Made by a program: the position numbers and the translations under genes. Shown piece after piece: positions 39,056 through 47,176 of a stretch of DNA of 53,843 nucleotides. Source of the DNA: Desulfoscipio geothermicus DSM 3669 (GTDB lineage: Bacteria; Bacillota; Desulfotomaculia; Desulfotomaculales; Desulfallaceae); assembly GCF_900115975.1 (NCBI RefSeq), contig NZ_FOYM01000025.1, forward strand, positions 1 to 53,843, written 5' to 3'. Below the pieces are notes generated by a model. It did not search any database. It had not been told where the DNA came from and was given only the letters and a program-made list of their open reading frames with translations. Each line of letters starts with the position of its first letter. The first letter of the stretch is position 1.

Positions 39056-39804
39056 TTTGCCAGCACTCCTTTCTCTGTTTTGGTAACCCATTTTTCAACC
39101 GGGCCGGGTTTCGAAAAATAGAAACCTTGAACTAGGTTGATGCCGGCACGCTTTACGCCTGCCAGTTGCATTTCTGTTTCCACGCCCTCGGCGATTACCT
39201 GACAGCCAAGTTTCCCGGCTAACTCAACCAGCATGTTGAGACCGGCCACGTAATGAGGCGCGGTTCCGTTTTTATGCTTTGTTATGCCTCTGATGAAAAC
39301 CCGGTCAATTTTTATGTAATCGGCGGGCAGTTCACAAATATTGCTGAAATCCCGGTCCCCGGAACCGATATCATCGAGGGCAATTTTTATTCCTTTACTT
39401 CTAAGTTCCTGGATGATTGTCGCCAAATCGTCTCTATCTTTATCCCTCAATCCCGTTTCGGCCAATTCAAGTACCGTACGGTCCCGCAATTGTTCAATTT
39501 CATGCAATATTTCCTTGTAGTAGGCTATTACTGTCGAGGGGTTAAAGTTTAAAAAAATAAGTCCTGGCAAATAGCGGGCAGAATTTACTGCGTTTTTAAA
39601 ACAGGCCATTTCCATCTCTTGTAACAGATTTGCCCGCATTGCAGCATGAAACAGGTTTTTGGGGGAATGATATGGACCCGGCCCGCGGGTAAGAGCTTCA
39701 TAACCAATTATTTTTGTTGTTAATAAATCGTTAATGGGTTGAAAAACAGTATTGATTAGATTTTTTTTAATGACTTGTCTGAGTACATATCTGGAATTTT
39801 TCAA
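39049..39804 (-). CDS. EAL-domain c-di-GMP phosphodiesterase
   Basis: Stand-alone EAL domain with all catalytic signatures visible: EALTRGP, FLNFNP, VLELAETGL, DDIGSGD, YIKIDRVFI and VIAEGVETEMQ. 251 aa, no sensor domain or signal peptide. Sits between the partition module and the pilus operon; probably lowers c-di-GMP and thereby affects pilus or biofilm output. This link is inference. Confidence 0.92.
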   Translation of the reverse strand: MKNSRYVLRQVIKKNLINTVFQPINDLLTTKIIGYEALTRGPGPYHSPKNLFHAAMRANLLQEMEMACFKNAVNSARYLPGLIFLNFNPSTVIAYYKEILHEIEQLRDRTVLELAETGLRDKDRDDLATIIQELRSKGIKIALDDIGSGDRDFSNICELPADYIKIDRVFIRGITKHKNGTAPHYVAGLNMLVELAGKLGCQVIAEGVETEMQLAGVKRAGINLVQGFYFSKPGPVEKWVTKTEKGVLAKC

Positions 39805-39831
39805 GTTATAATCCCCTTTCTTTTTAAATAT

Positions 39832-39863
39832 AAAGACCGGATATACGACTCTATCCGATCTTT
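39832..39863 (-). terminator. Terminator at the end of the pilus operon
   Basis: AAAGA-CGGAT/ATCCG-TCTTT stem with one mismatch, then T-rich minus-strand sequence; it separates the 743-aa gene from the EAL gene. Confidence 0.65.
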
Positions 39864-42094
39864 CAACTATCTCTCCCCTGCACTACCGTAAACCAATCCT
39901 CGTATATACTGCCCTGGGTTTGTATTACACCCGCCGCATAGGTCGGCGCATTAAGGGTTGCAATTCCGTCTGCGCCGGCATCCCCCGCAAGTTGCATTTC
40001 CACAATAGTACCGGTAGGACAAATTTCCAGGTTGGCATCTGTCCAAAAATCTATTTCCCAGCGGTTTACCTCATTACCATCCGGGTAATAGTTCAGAACC
40101 GGTGATTTTACTGTAGCCTTTTTGGTTAAATAGGGAAACTCGGCCTTGGTCAAAGGTAAAGTTACAGGTCCAATGCTGTCAACAAGTAGTTTTACCCTGG
40201 CTCCCGCTTTTACCTTGGGTAGATTTTCAGCGGCAGTACCCTTTTCGATAACTATATGTGTTGACGGGTCTGCCGGGTCGGGCGCTTCCTGCCCGGCAGG
40301 TGGCGACACAATCTCAGCTATCCTTGGCCGGTCGAAGGCTACCACGCAAAATTCAGCAGGTGGACACCATTCGCTTTCCAGGCCCGTAGAATCCCAAACT
40401 TTAATTTCGACCGTAAACTTATGCGTGCCGGAGCTCCATAACACTCCTGGCGTATCTCCTGTATTACTGGTGGGTATCTGATGAGAATTGTTGGAGCTTA
40501 AAACCTTACCGCTGTCATAAATCAATGTACCGTCGGATTTTCTTTTAACATGTATCTGGTAGGCCCCTTGCGGATCTCCGTCAGGGTCATTGTAATTCCA
40601 TTCGATGGTAGGGGTGGACGTGGTAAAACACGAACCACCTCCGACGATCGGAACTGTAACCACAGGTTGGTCAGGCGGATTGCCGGCCTCCCATTTAACA
40701 GCTATCCCGCCACTTACCACAGGTGAAATAACCGGTGTTACGTTTATATCATTTGTTTCAAGCAAGACTTTCCACTGAATATTTCTTCCCGGGTTGGTAT
40801 CGGCGTACAGCTCAGTCCTGGTATCATTTGACGTGTCGGGAGTACAAAGAGATGCGTCCCCTATTACCGTCCAGTTGGCCCCGTTATCGTCGGAAATTTC
40901 GGCCACCGTTCCCGCACCGGTTCCGCGCACACGCCACCTGGTCACCCAGTTTATGCCGTCTGCCGTTACGGACCACGTTGCAGATGTCCCGTCCGGGAGA
41001 GTGTGATATGCGCGTACTCTTACCTTTTCAGCGTTCCATCCCGGGTCCTGGGGCTTGGATATGGCTGTTTCAGACGCACTATAAAAGCCAAGGTTGTACC
41101 CGCTTACTGTAACGGAAAGGCTGGAATCATATACAAGACTTGAACCGTTCCAGCGGTAATACCTGTATTCGCTGCCATCTAAAACAACCCGGTCGAAAGT
41201 ACCGGGCCGTAAGGCTACGCATTTTGGCTTACTCAATCCGGATGTAATACCCAGCATGGGTATTTCCTTCATACTGCCGGAAGCTATGTCAAAGCCCCAT
41301 TCTTTCTGCTGGTTTTCTACTATGGCAGCAATTCTGAAACTTTCTCCGAGACTGACGTCTTTTAAATTGCTGATACCGGAGTTCAATGATAAATAGGCAA
41401 CTTCAAGCATTGAAGTTCCGGTATACAAAAAAGCTCTGATTTTATCCCGTTCTCCAACGGCAATACCCCGCCTGTCCGGGTACATTGCCAGGTCTACGGG
41501 TTGGCTAAACGGACCGGCAGGTTCCATGGAGCTGTCTGGCTGCGTTGATAAACCGTTAAAGCTGTAAGCCTCAACCGCGTTACCTCTAAGGCCGGCCTTA
41601 TCCGTCTCTCTGGCTCCTGCGGCAAATACATTGGCTAACCCGGATGCTGCCAGTGCAGGATTGTTAACCATCCCCGAACCGTCAAAAGAAAAGTGATAGC
41701 TGTTGTTTTTAGTGATTACAACCATTTCAGGATACGGTTCCACAGCTACTACGGCCAGCGGATTTTCCGGTAAATTTACGCTTAGAAATCCGTTTTCCAC
41801 ATATCTGCCGGAAGCCTGGTCATAGCTGTAATGAATTACTTTATTGGGTGCAAGGGCTGCAAAGTCCGGGCCTCCGTCCGGCCAAAAGGATACAGCGCTG
41901 GGCAGGTACTTGGGCAGGCGTATTTCATTATTTGAGGTATCTATTTCGGCTGTGGTATTTGATGCATCCAGCATTGTCGGTGTATCCGTTGAATTTATCC
42001 GGTACTCCCATGTAGGAGAAGCAGCGAATAATCCGGCCGGTTGTCCGGTTACCAACAACAAAACCATGAGTATAATCTTAACTGCACGCCACAT
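39863..42094 (-). CDS. Secreted 743-aa protein, pilus-associated
   Basis: Signal peptide MWRAVKIILMVLLLVTGQPA then cleavage near AASP. The N-terminal 350 residues show repeated propeller-like strands (KVIHYSYDQASGRYVENGFL and the like). The middle has FnIII/Ig-like segments (TPTIEWNYNDPDGDPQGAYQ), and the C-terminal domain is beta-rich. CAGGAGGTGAC precedes the ATG. Last gene of the Tad-type operon; likely an exported adhesin or tip component, by position. Confidence 0.75.
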   Translation of the reverse strand: MWRAVKIILMVLLLVTGQPAGLFAASPTWEYRINSTDTPTMLDASNTTAEIDTSNNEIRLPKYLPSAVSFWPDGGPDFAALAPNKVIHYSYDQASGRYVENGFLSVNLPENPLAVVAVEPYPEMVVITKNNSYHFSFDGSGMVNNPALAASGLANVFAAGARETDKAGLRGNAVEAYSFNGLSTQPDSSMEPAGPFSQPVDLAMYPDRRGIAVGERDKIRAFLYTGTSMLEVAYLSLNSGISNLKDVSLGESFRIAAIVENQQKEWGFDIASGSMKEIPMLGITSGLSKPKCVALRPGTFDRVVLDGSEYRYYRWNGSSLVYDSSLSVTVSGYNLGFYSASETAISKPQDPGWNAEKVRVRAYHTLPDGTSATWSVTADGINWVTRWRVRGTGAGTVAEISDDNGANWTVIGDASLCTPDTSNDTRTELYADTNPGRNIQWKVLLETNDINVTPVISPVVSGGIAVKWEAGNPPDQPVVTVPIVGGGSCFTTSTPTIEWNYNDPDGDPQGAYQIHVKRKSDGTLIYDSGKVLSSNNSHQIPTSNTGDTPGVLWSSGTHKFTVEIKVWDSTGLESEWCPPAEFCVVAFDRPRIAEIVSPPAGQEAPDPADPSTHIVIEKGTAAENLPKVKAGARVKLLVDSIGPVTLPLTKAEFPYLTKKATVKSPVLNYYPDGNEVNRWEIDFWTDANLEICPTGTIVEMQLAGDAGADGIATLNAPTYAAGVIQTQGSIYEDWFTVVQGRDS

Positions 42095-42120
42095 TCAGTC
42101 ACCTCCTGAAAAAAACAAAA

Positions 42121-42145
42121 ACTCCCACTATGCGTTAGTGGGAGC
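42121..42145 (-). terminator. Terminator between 144-aa and 743-aa genes
   Basis: CTCCCACTA/TAGTGGGAG stem followed on the minus strand by TTTTTGTTTTTTT; directly follows the stop of the 144-aa gene. Confidence 0.8.
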
Positions 42146-42580
42146 TCAGCTCTTCAGTTTGAAAAATGTAAATGCCGTTTCCTCGATGTTGCCTTTATCC
42201 GGGTTTTCCGGGTTGTCGCTTACTTTAACAACAGCTGAATAGGGGCCTAACCTTTTAAGCCCGGTTATTGTTATTTTGTCTTCTTTAACCCACCGGCTGT
42301 CAAAGTTACCGCATATAACGCGATACCGGGGGTTATCAGAGACTTTATTTCCCCCTGTGATCACTACCGTAAAATCAGTCCCGGTAGTGCACGTGGCCCC
42401 GTCTTTACCCTGTGCTTTTATCTTTTGCGATATTGCGGCCGGAAAATAAACAGGTTGTTGGGTTATCTGATCCTCATTATCACTGTTTTTCATTAAAAGG
42501 TCGTTTGTCATATAACCTGCGCTGAACGCCCCGGCCAGCAGCAGAATACCTATTAATAATTTAGCCAGCCCAAATTTCAA
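42146..42580 (-). CDS. Membrane-anchored protein with CTTG-type C-terminal domain
   Basis: N-terminal signal anchor (FGLAKLLIGILLLAGAFSAG), then an 85-residue C-terminal domain: GKDGATCTTGTDFTVVITGG, KITITGL, VKVSDNPENPDKGN and a final FTFFKL. The same domain ends the 472-aa secreted protein at 50388, so the operon is bracketed by two proteins with this domain. The start overlaps the VanW fusion gene by 20 bp. The domain looks Ig/FnIII-like; family unknown. Confidence 0.7.
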   Translation of the reverse strand: MKFGLAKLLIGILLLAGAFSAGYMTNDLLMKNSDNEDQITQQPVYFPAAISQKIKAQGKDGATCTTGTDFTVVITGGNKVSDNPRYRVICGNFDSRWVKEDKITITGLKRLGPYSAVVKVSDNPENPDKGNIEETAFTFFKLKS

Positions 42581-43904
42581 CTTCCAACCACTCCCCGACG
42601 GTTTTTGTTTTTATCGTGATTTTCTCACCGGTATTATTTCGGAACCGGTAATCAAGACTTGGCCAGGCTACGGCCGTATCACCCCGTTCTTTTCCGTATT
42701 CCACCGGTAGGCTGTGCGGGTGCTGTTCCACAACTTCAAGCCCGGCATTTTCAACAGCCCAATTCAATACCGTTGACGTGCGGCAGATGCCGCCGCCTAT
42801 ACCTTCGGCGTATTCAGGACCGTTGCCGGTGACAACGATCACCCGTGATACCCGGTATCCCTTTTCCGGGGTTCTTTCACCAACTGTCTCGTTGAATGAA
42901 AAAACCTCACCGGGCAAAACTATAGTTTCGTTTAGTGCAGCGCCGGCCAATACAGCGTTGTAACCACCGTTTCCGTTACCGGTTTGGATGCGGGCAATGC
43001 CCAGTAACCGCTGTTCTCCTGCAACGGGAACTGCCTTGTTGATTTTTCCCCCGGTCCGCCAAATCAACACCGGTACACTTTCAACCGGTGGAGTTTCCCG
43101 GTAAATGTAATATTCGCCTTTAATCCCGTTGGCTTTTAATTTTTGCTCAATGTACTCCCTGTCATTAGTACCTTTTAGAAAAACTGCTACCAGATATGGC
43201 CTTTTATCCGGCTGATATTTGGCATATTCTTTGAGTGCCTGATCGCAGTGGGCACACCACCAGGCAAATAACAGAGCAGGTTTTTGGGATATATCTATCT
43301 GTGTTGTAATGCCATGGCTGTTCTCCACCGTCAAGATTTTACCAGTATCAACCTGACCTGGTTTTTCTGCTTCATCAACCTGATCTACCATCGCTGACGG
43401 TTCTGTTTCCTGTATTAATGCCCCGGATTCTTCATGCTTAACTTCTGCGCTGGCTACATGAGAATCAATAGGAATCTCAATACTGGCAGGGTTTAAAGCA
43501 AATACAATTAGTGCAACCATAAACACTGCTTTGCCCGGGCCGAAAACAAGATATTTATTTTGCTGTTGTGGTTTTTCCATGACGTATAAAATTAGCAAAA
43601 CAATTTCAGCACCTAAAAATGCAATACATATTGGGCAAAGTAAATTGGTGATTTTATAGCCATTAACTATTAAAAAAAAGTGGAATAGTATGCCATTTAT
43701 CAGTAACGCTATAACTGCCCAATTCTTGTTAAACCAGGTAGTTAAGATACCGGCTATGGAATAATAAACCGCCCCCCACAGAAACCAGGAACGGTTTAAA
43801 AAGCCTATGTCTAATTGACTGCACAGGCCCGTGCAGACGGTTAAGTCAATGTGCCACAGAATGAGTGACAAAGAAGCCATGGCAATAAATAAAATTGCTG
43901 TCAA
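42561..43904 (-). CDS. VKOR-like - thioredoxin-like - VanW fusion protein
   Basis: Start TTG 43904 with GAAGGTG upstream. Residues 1-130 have four membrane helices with Cys pairs (CTGLC, LLCPIC), like VKOR/DsbB oxidoreductases. Residues 195-290 form a thioredoxin-like part with LLFAWWCAHCDQALK (CxxC). Residues 305-445 are a VanW domain (VLPGEVFSFNETVGERTPEK, GIGGGICRTSTVLNWAVENA). A disulfide-forming membrane enzyme joined to VanW is an unusual combination; it may oxidise cysteines in the secreted pilus-associated proteins (e.g. the Cys residues in the CTTG domain). Fusion is clear, role inferred. Confidence 0.8.
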   Translation of the reverse strand: MTAILFIAMASLSLILWHIDLTVCTGLCSQLDIGFLNRSWFLWGAVYYSIAGILTTWFNKNWAVIALLINGILFHFFLIVNGYKITNLLCPICIAFLGAEIVLLILYVMEKPQQQNKYLVFGPGKAVFMVALIVFALNPASIEIPIDSHVASAEVKHEESGALIQETEPSAMVDQVDEAEKPGQVDTGKILTVENSHGITTQIDISQKPALLFAWWCAHCDQALKEYAKYQPDKRPYLVAVFLKGTNDREYIEQKLKANGIKGEYYIYRETPPVESVPVLIWRTGGKINKAVPVAGEQRLLGIARIQTGNGNGGYNAVLAGAALNETIVLPGEVFSFNETVGERTPEKGYRVSRVIVVTGNGPEYAEGIGGGICRTSTVLNWAVENAGLEVVEQHPHSLPVEYGKERGDTAVAWPSLDYRFRNNTGEKITIKTKTVGEWLEVEIWAG

Positions 43905-43954
43905 GAAATATCACCTTCTTTAACTCACCCGCCGGGAAGCCTTTGCCTTTCGCA

Positions 43955-44593
43955 TCACGGGGTAATATAATGCAACCTGACCGCTATCCAGCGGCTTATA
44001 TTCACCTGGTCCGTGCCAACGGCCCTGTTCAGATCAGCGTTTACCACGGCAATAACACCCGGCTTGTCAAGCGTGGTCTTGATTGTGCCGCTGCTGTCTA
44101 TATTAATGTCGGTGTCAGTTACCACAAATGAAGTTGGATTGCCGGCGGGATTTAGCGCGGAACTGGTAAGCGAACCTCCGCTGAAAACATACTTGCGTGC
44201 CAATTCAGCCCCGCTTGTAGAGAAAGTATCATCGACATTGTAAATTATTACAGTGTAATCAGGTTGTTTTATTGCTGAACCGTTCAAAGGCGTAAGGTCC
44301 GTTTCATTCAGGCCCAGGTTTCTGGCCAACTCCTGCCGGAATATGGCGTGGGCGTTGGCCGTATGTATTCTCGGAGTACCGTTGGCCTGGCTATCCTCCG
44401 TAACCTGCTGTGCCGCTGCTCGGGCAGCGATTTCAACCGCTTTTTGCACATCGACGTCATAAGTGGTAACGCTCTGAGTTGTTGTAACCGAATAAACTGT
44501 CGCAAATATAAGCAGTGGCAAAAAGATTATTAACAGTATCAAGGGACTTAACCCTCTTTGGTCCCTTAAAATATCAAGGATTAACTCTTTCAC
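43955..44593 (-). CDS. TadE/pseudopilin-like protein, 212 aa
   Basis: Short basic leader ending DQRG followed by the membrane helix LSPLILLIIFLPLLIFATVY, then an extracellular domain. The pattern matches TadE/pseudopilins processed after Gly. GTG 44593 overlaps the end of the DUF4320-like gene by 20 bp. Part of the Tad-type operon. Confidence 0.75.
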   Translation of the reverse strand: MKELILDILRDQRGLSPLILLIIFLPLLIFATVYSVTTTQSVTTYDVDVQKAVEIAARAAAQQVTEDSQANGTPRIHTANAHAIFRQELARNLGLNETDLTPLNGSAIKQPDYTVIIYNVDDTFSTSGAELARKYVFSGGSLTSSALNPAGNPTSFVVTDTDINIDSSGTIKTTLDKPGVIAVVNADLNRAVGTDQVNISRWIAVRLHYITP

Positions 44594-45020
44594 TCAGCTC
44601 TTTGCCCCCCACGGTTATGGTTGTTTCCCCGCCGGCGCCGCCTAATAGCTGCATGAAATTGAAAGGTTGGGGATCGGGCTTGCAGGTGATTTGCAGCATA
44701 AGTTCGCTGGATACGGGGTCGGAACTCCTTAATATGCGGTTATCGCCGTTTGATTCTTTGGCTGTTGCTATAATGTCCGTGCTCGGGTTTTGAATAGGGC
44801 ATTTGATATTATTGAAATCGGCGATAAGGCTGTTTTCGTCCTGTGTTGTCAGGTAGCCCTCCAGCCTCATGCGGGCCAGGTACTTGTGCAGGATGCTTTC
44901 CGCCATCTGGTGTTTGGCCTGGAACACAAAGGTATCAATCGGCTGCATTAAAAGGAAGATCATCAAGGTAAATCCTACTAATAAGCCAATTAACGTATTT
45001 CCGTTTTCATTTTTTATAAT
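44574..45020 (-). CDS. DUF4320/TadE-like pseudopilin
   Basis: The mature-like segment NENGNTLIGLLVGFTLMIFL has a pilin-type leader and helix and fits DUF4320. The frame is open to 45221, but that part overlaps the upstream pilin gene out of frame. No ATG, GTG or TTG lies near the natural N-terminus; ATT 45020, 8 nt after GGGG and 3 bp after the upstream pilin stop, gives a sensible protein of 148 aa. Start uncertain. Confidence 0.65.
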   Translation of the reverse strand: MIKNENGNTLIGLLVGFTLMIFLLMQPIDTFVFQAKHQMAESILHKYLARMRLEGYLTTQDENSLIADFNNIKCPIQNPSTDIIATAKESNGDNRILRSSDPVSSELMLQITCKPDPQPFNFMQLLGGAGGETTITVGGKELSERVNP

Positions 45021-45022
45021 CT

Positions 45023-45217
45023 CTAGTACCCCGAATTTCCTATGTCTTTTAAGTGTGATATTATATTCGTAAATGTTTGGCCCGTCGCGCCTTTCAGAAT
45101 CCCTACTATCGCCACCCCTGCTGTTATGGCAAATATAATTTGGACCACGGTTGTGATCAAGCTGGCGGCACCCGATCCGGTGTTGTCCAGCCAGAATTTT
45201 TTCAGGTTTTTTAACAT
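45023..45217 (-). CDS. Flp-type pilin 3
   Basis: 64 aa: leader MLKNLKKFWLDNTG then a hydrophobic helix (IITTVVQI-type, ending IVGILKGATG). The DNTG cleavage-like motif is shared with the other two small pilins. Confidence 0.72.
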   Translation of the reverse strand: MLKNLKKFWLDNTGSGAASLITTVVQIIFAITAGVAIVGILKGATGQTFTNIISHLKDIGNSGY

Positions 45218-45221
45218 GCAA

Positions 45222-45746
45222 CTACACCACCCCTGTTATATTGATGATAAGGTATATAATAAACGGCACGCCTATAAACGGGCCGTAAATTTTCTCTACA
45301 GGCTCGGCCATCTTATACTTTTCAAGCTTATAGCGCGTCCAAAATTCTCTGGCATAAGTTATTGGATTGTATGCTTTTTTCAATATAGCGAAGTGTACGA
45401 GTTCCATAATGCTTGAACAAAAAAAGTACAGAGGGATTAAAACAGCCATATTGTTAATGCCCGCAAAAGTACCCACGGCGATGATAAGTTTTAGATCACC
45501 TCCACCCATTTTCACAGAAAAACGGTAGATCAGCAGGAGATATATTAAAAGAAAGAAGATACCTCCCATAAGGGCAGCGCCCAGACCTACAACCCCCCCT
45601 TTTATCGTGTTATAAATAACTCCCAACGTGAAAATCGTTACCGTGCACCACAGGGGCATTATTTTAGTTCGCACATCGTAATAGCACCCCAGGGCAATCA
45701 GTACAGCAACAGCTAAATAAAAACCATAATCCAGGTAGTATTCCAT
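45222..45746 (-). CDS. A24-family prepilin peptidase (TadV/CpaA-like)
   Basis: Multi-spanning membrane protein with the two catalytic aspartates in CYYDVRTKIMP and KMGGGDLKL. 174 aa, typical of the short TadV group without methylase domain. The frame is open to 45803, but ATG 45746 begins the first helix (YYLDYGFYLAVAVLIALGCY). It would process the Flp pilins and pseudopilins encoded around it. Confidence 0.85.
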   Translation of the reverse strand: MEYYLDYGFYLAVAVLIALGCYYDVRTKIMPLWCTVTIFTLGVIYNTIKGGVVGLGAALMGGIFFLLIYLLLIYRFSVKMGGGDLKLIIAVGTFAGINNMAVLIPLYFFCSSIMELVHFAILKKAYNPITYAREFWTRYKLEKYKMAEPVEKIYGPFIGVPFIIYLIINITGVV

Positions 45747-45780
45747 TATTTGAACCCCCTCTTTGAATATCTTCACAAAA

Positions 45781-45817
45781 AAAGAGCCCGTTACTTTATT
45801 CAAGTAACGAGCTCTTT
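45781..45817 (-). terminator. Terminator/attenuator between pilin and peptidase genes
   Basis: Long stem AAAGAGC..GTTACT/AGTAAC..GCTCTTT and TTTTTTT on the minus strand, between the pilin stop (45837) and the A24 gene. It likely makes upstream pilin transcripts more abundant than the peptidase and minor pilin transcripts. Confidence 0.8.
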
Positions 45818-45836
45818 TTAGGGAGGGAGAGGATTC

Positions 45837-46019
45837 TTAAGGAGATATGTTTATAACAGTCTGGCCGGTTTTGGCTGCCAGCACCTTTATGGCGGTATAT
45901 AGTATAGCTAATACGACAGCCGATCCCGTCAGGGCAGCTATGGAAGATACAAGCGTAGAAATGGTCCAGCTACCGCTGTTATCCTTTAAAATTTCTCTAA
46001 GTTTTTCTTTCACGCGCAT
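45837..46019 (-). CDS. Flp-type pilin 2
   Basis: 60 aa: basic leader ending KDNSG, then SWTISTLVSSIAALTGSAVV and a hydrophobic helix. ATG 46019 has AAGGGG upstream; the frame is open to 46103 within the preceding pilin gene. Confidence 0.75.
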   Translation of the reverse strand: MRVKEKLREILKDNSGSWTISTLVSSIAALTGSAVVLAILYTAIKVLAAKTGQTVINISP

Positions 46020-46032
46020 TTTACCAAACCCC

Positions 46033-46323
46033 TTAATTTTTGAGAGTGACGGTATCAACACTGCGGTTACCGTCATTAAGAGTAAAGGTTTCATCGGTTG
46101 CACTTGTGCCGGTTACACCGCTGGCATCCACGCTAAAAGATCCCAGATCAGTAGCGATGTCGGAGGCTGTATGTTTCGCTGCAGTGATGCCAATGGCGGT
46201 TGTTACACCGGCAAGGGTTAAAGCGCCGATTACCCAGCCAACGTTTTCAGTAGTGATTTGAAAGCCGCTGTTGTCATTCCAGGCCCTTTTAACTGCATTT
46301 TTGAATTTTCTCCATTTATTCAT
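46033..46323 (-). CDS. Flp-type pilin 1, 96 aa
   Basis: Leader MNKWRKFKNAVKRAWNDNSG, then FQITTENVGWVIGALTLAGV helix and a polar Thr/Ser/Asp-rich C-terminal part. The longest of the three pilins and first in order, so a candidate major pilin. Confidence 0.75.
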   Translation of the reverse strand: MNKWRKFKNAVKRAWNDNSGFQITTENVGWVIGALTLAGVTTAIGITAAKHTASDIATDLGSFSVDASGVTGTSATDETFTLNDGNRSVDTVTLKN

Positions 46324-46339
46324 GTAAAAGTCCTCCTCT

Positions 46340-47176
46340 TTACTTTAAAATTTGAGATGCGTTAAACATTGACAATGAATTCAATACATGTCTTCCCAGG
46401 GTATACAGCACCATGATAACACCTGCACCCGCCGGTAAAAATAAAACCAGCTGCCTGTATAGGGGCCTTACTGCAATGTCGGTTTTATAGATGGTTTTCC
46501 TGGTGTTTTCCATTCTCACCCCCTCTGATGCAGTAATGTGATTGTGTCCGCCGGACGAAAGTGTTTGGAGAAAGACAGACGCAAGCATCCCGGCTTCGTT
46601 GAAATCCATTTCTTTTTCCATTTCCAGTACGGCTTCCTTGGCTTTGTACGGATACTGCTTCAGAAACTTTTCCACCGCCGGCCGCAGCGTGTCCAGCGCC
46701 GGGAGAATTTTTTCCAGTATGTTTGGTAAGTTTTCTCCCGTTTCACTGTATACATTGATTGCGTCATAAATAAAAATAGCTTCCTTGAGTTTTTTTAACC
46801 TTACCCCCTTCTTGCGTTGTTTTTGGTAAAAAGAATAAAAAAAAGCACCGGCACCTGCACCACTGCTGAAACCATATATTTTAAGCGTTGTACCGGGCAT
46901 AATCAGGGCTCCAATGATACCCGCCCCAAAAACCAGGGCGGACATTTTAATAAGGTCCCTGTTGTTTTGTAGATTCTCATTCAGTTTTTTCAGCCTTAAG
47001 ACCGGTTCCAGCGATTGTTGCTGCTGCTGTCTGTAAAGCCTTTTTAAGCTTATTCTGCCTGTTATTTTTTCATAGAGGGCTTCGGCTCCGCGTATTGCCA
47101 GCAAAGCAGCTCCCGCAAAAGCGAGACCGATTCCTCCGGTTGTTAGTATTACCGGGATAATTTCTTGCCAGATCAA
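46340..47176 (-). CDS. tadC: TadC-like inner-membrane platform protein
   Basis: Type II secretion F-like domain in the C-terminal half (LDTLRPAVEKFLKQYPYKAK, FNEAGMLASVFLQTLSSGGH) with membrane helices at both ends. 278 aa. The stop of tadB and this start overlap by 4 bp. Confidence 0.8.
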   Translation of the reverse strand: MIWQEIIPVILTTGGIGLAFAGAALLAIRGAEALYEKITGRISLKRLYRQQQQQSLEPVLRLKKLNENLQNNRDLIKMSALVFGAGIIGALIMPGTTLKIYGFSSGAGAGAFFYSFYQKQRKKGVRLKKLKEAIFIYDAINVYSETGENLPNILEKILPALDTLRPAVEKFLKQYPYKAKEAVLEMEKEMDFNEAGMLASVFLQTLSSGGHNHITASEGVRMENTRKTIYKTDIAVRPLYRQLVLFLPAGAGVIMVLYTLGRHVLNSLSMFNASQILK

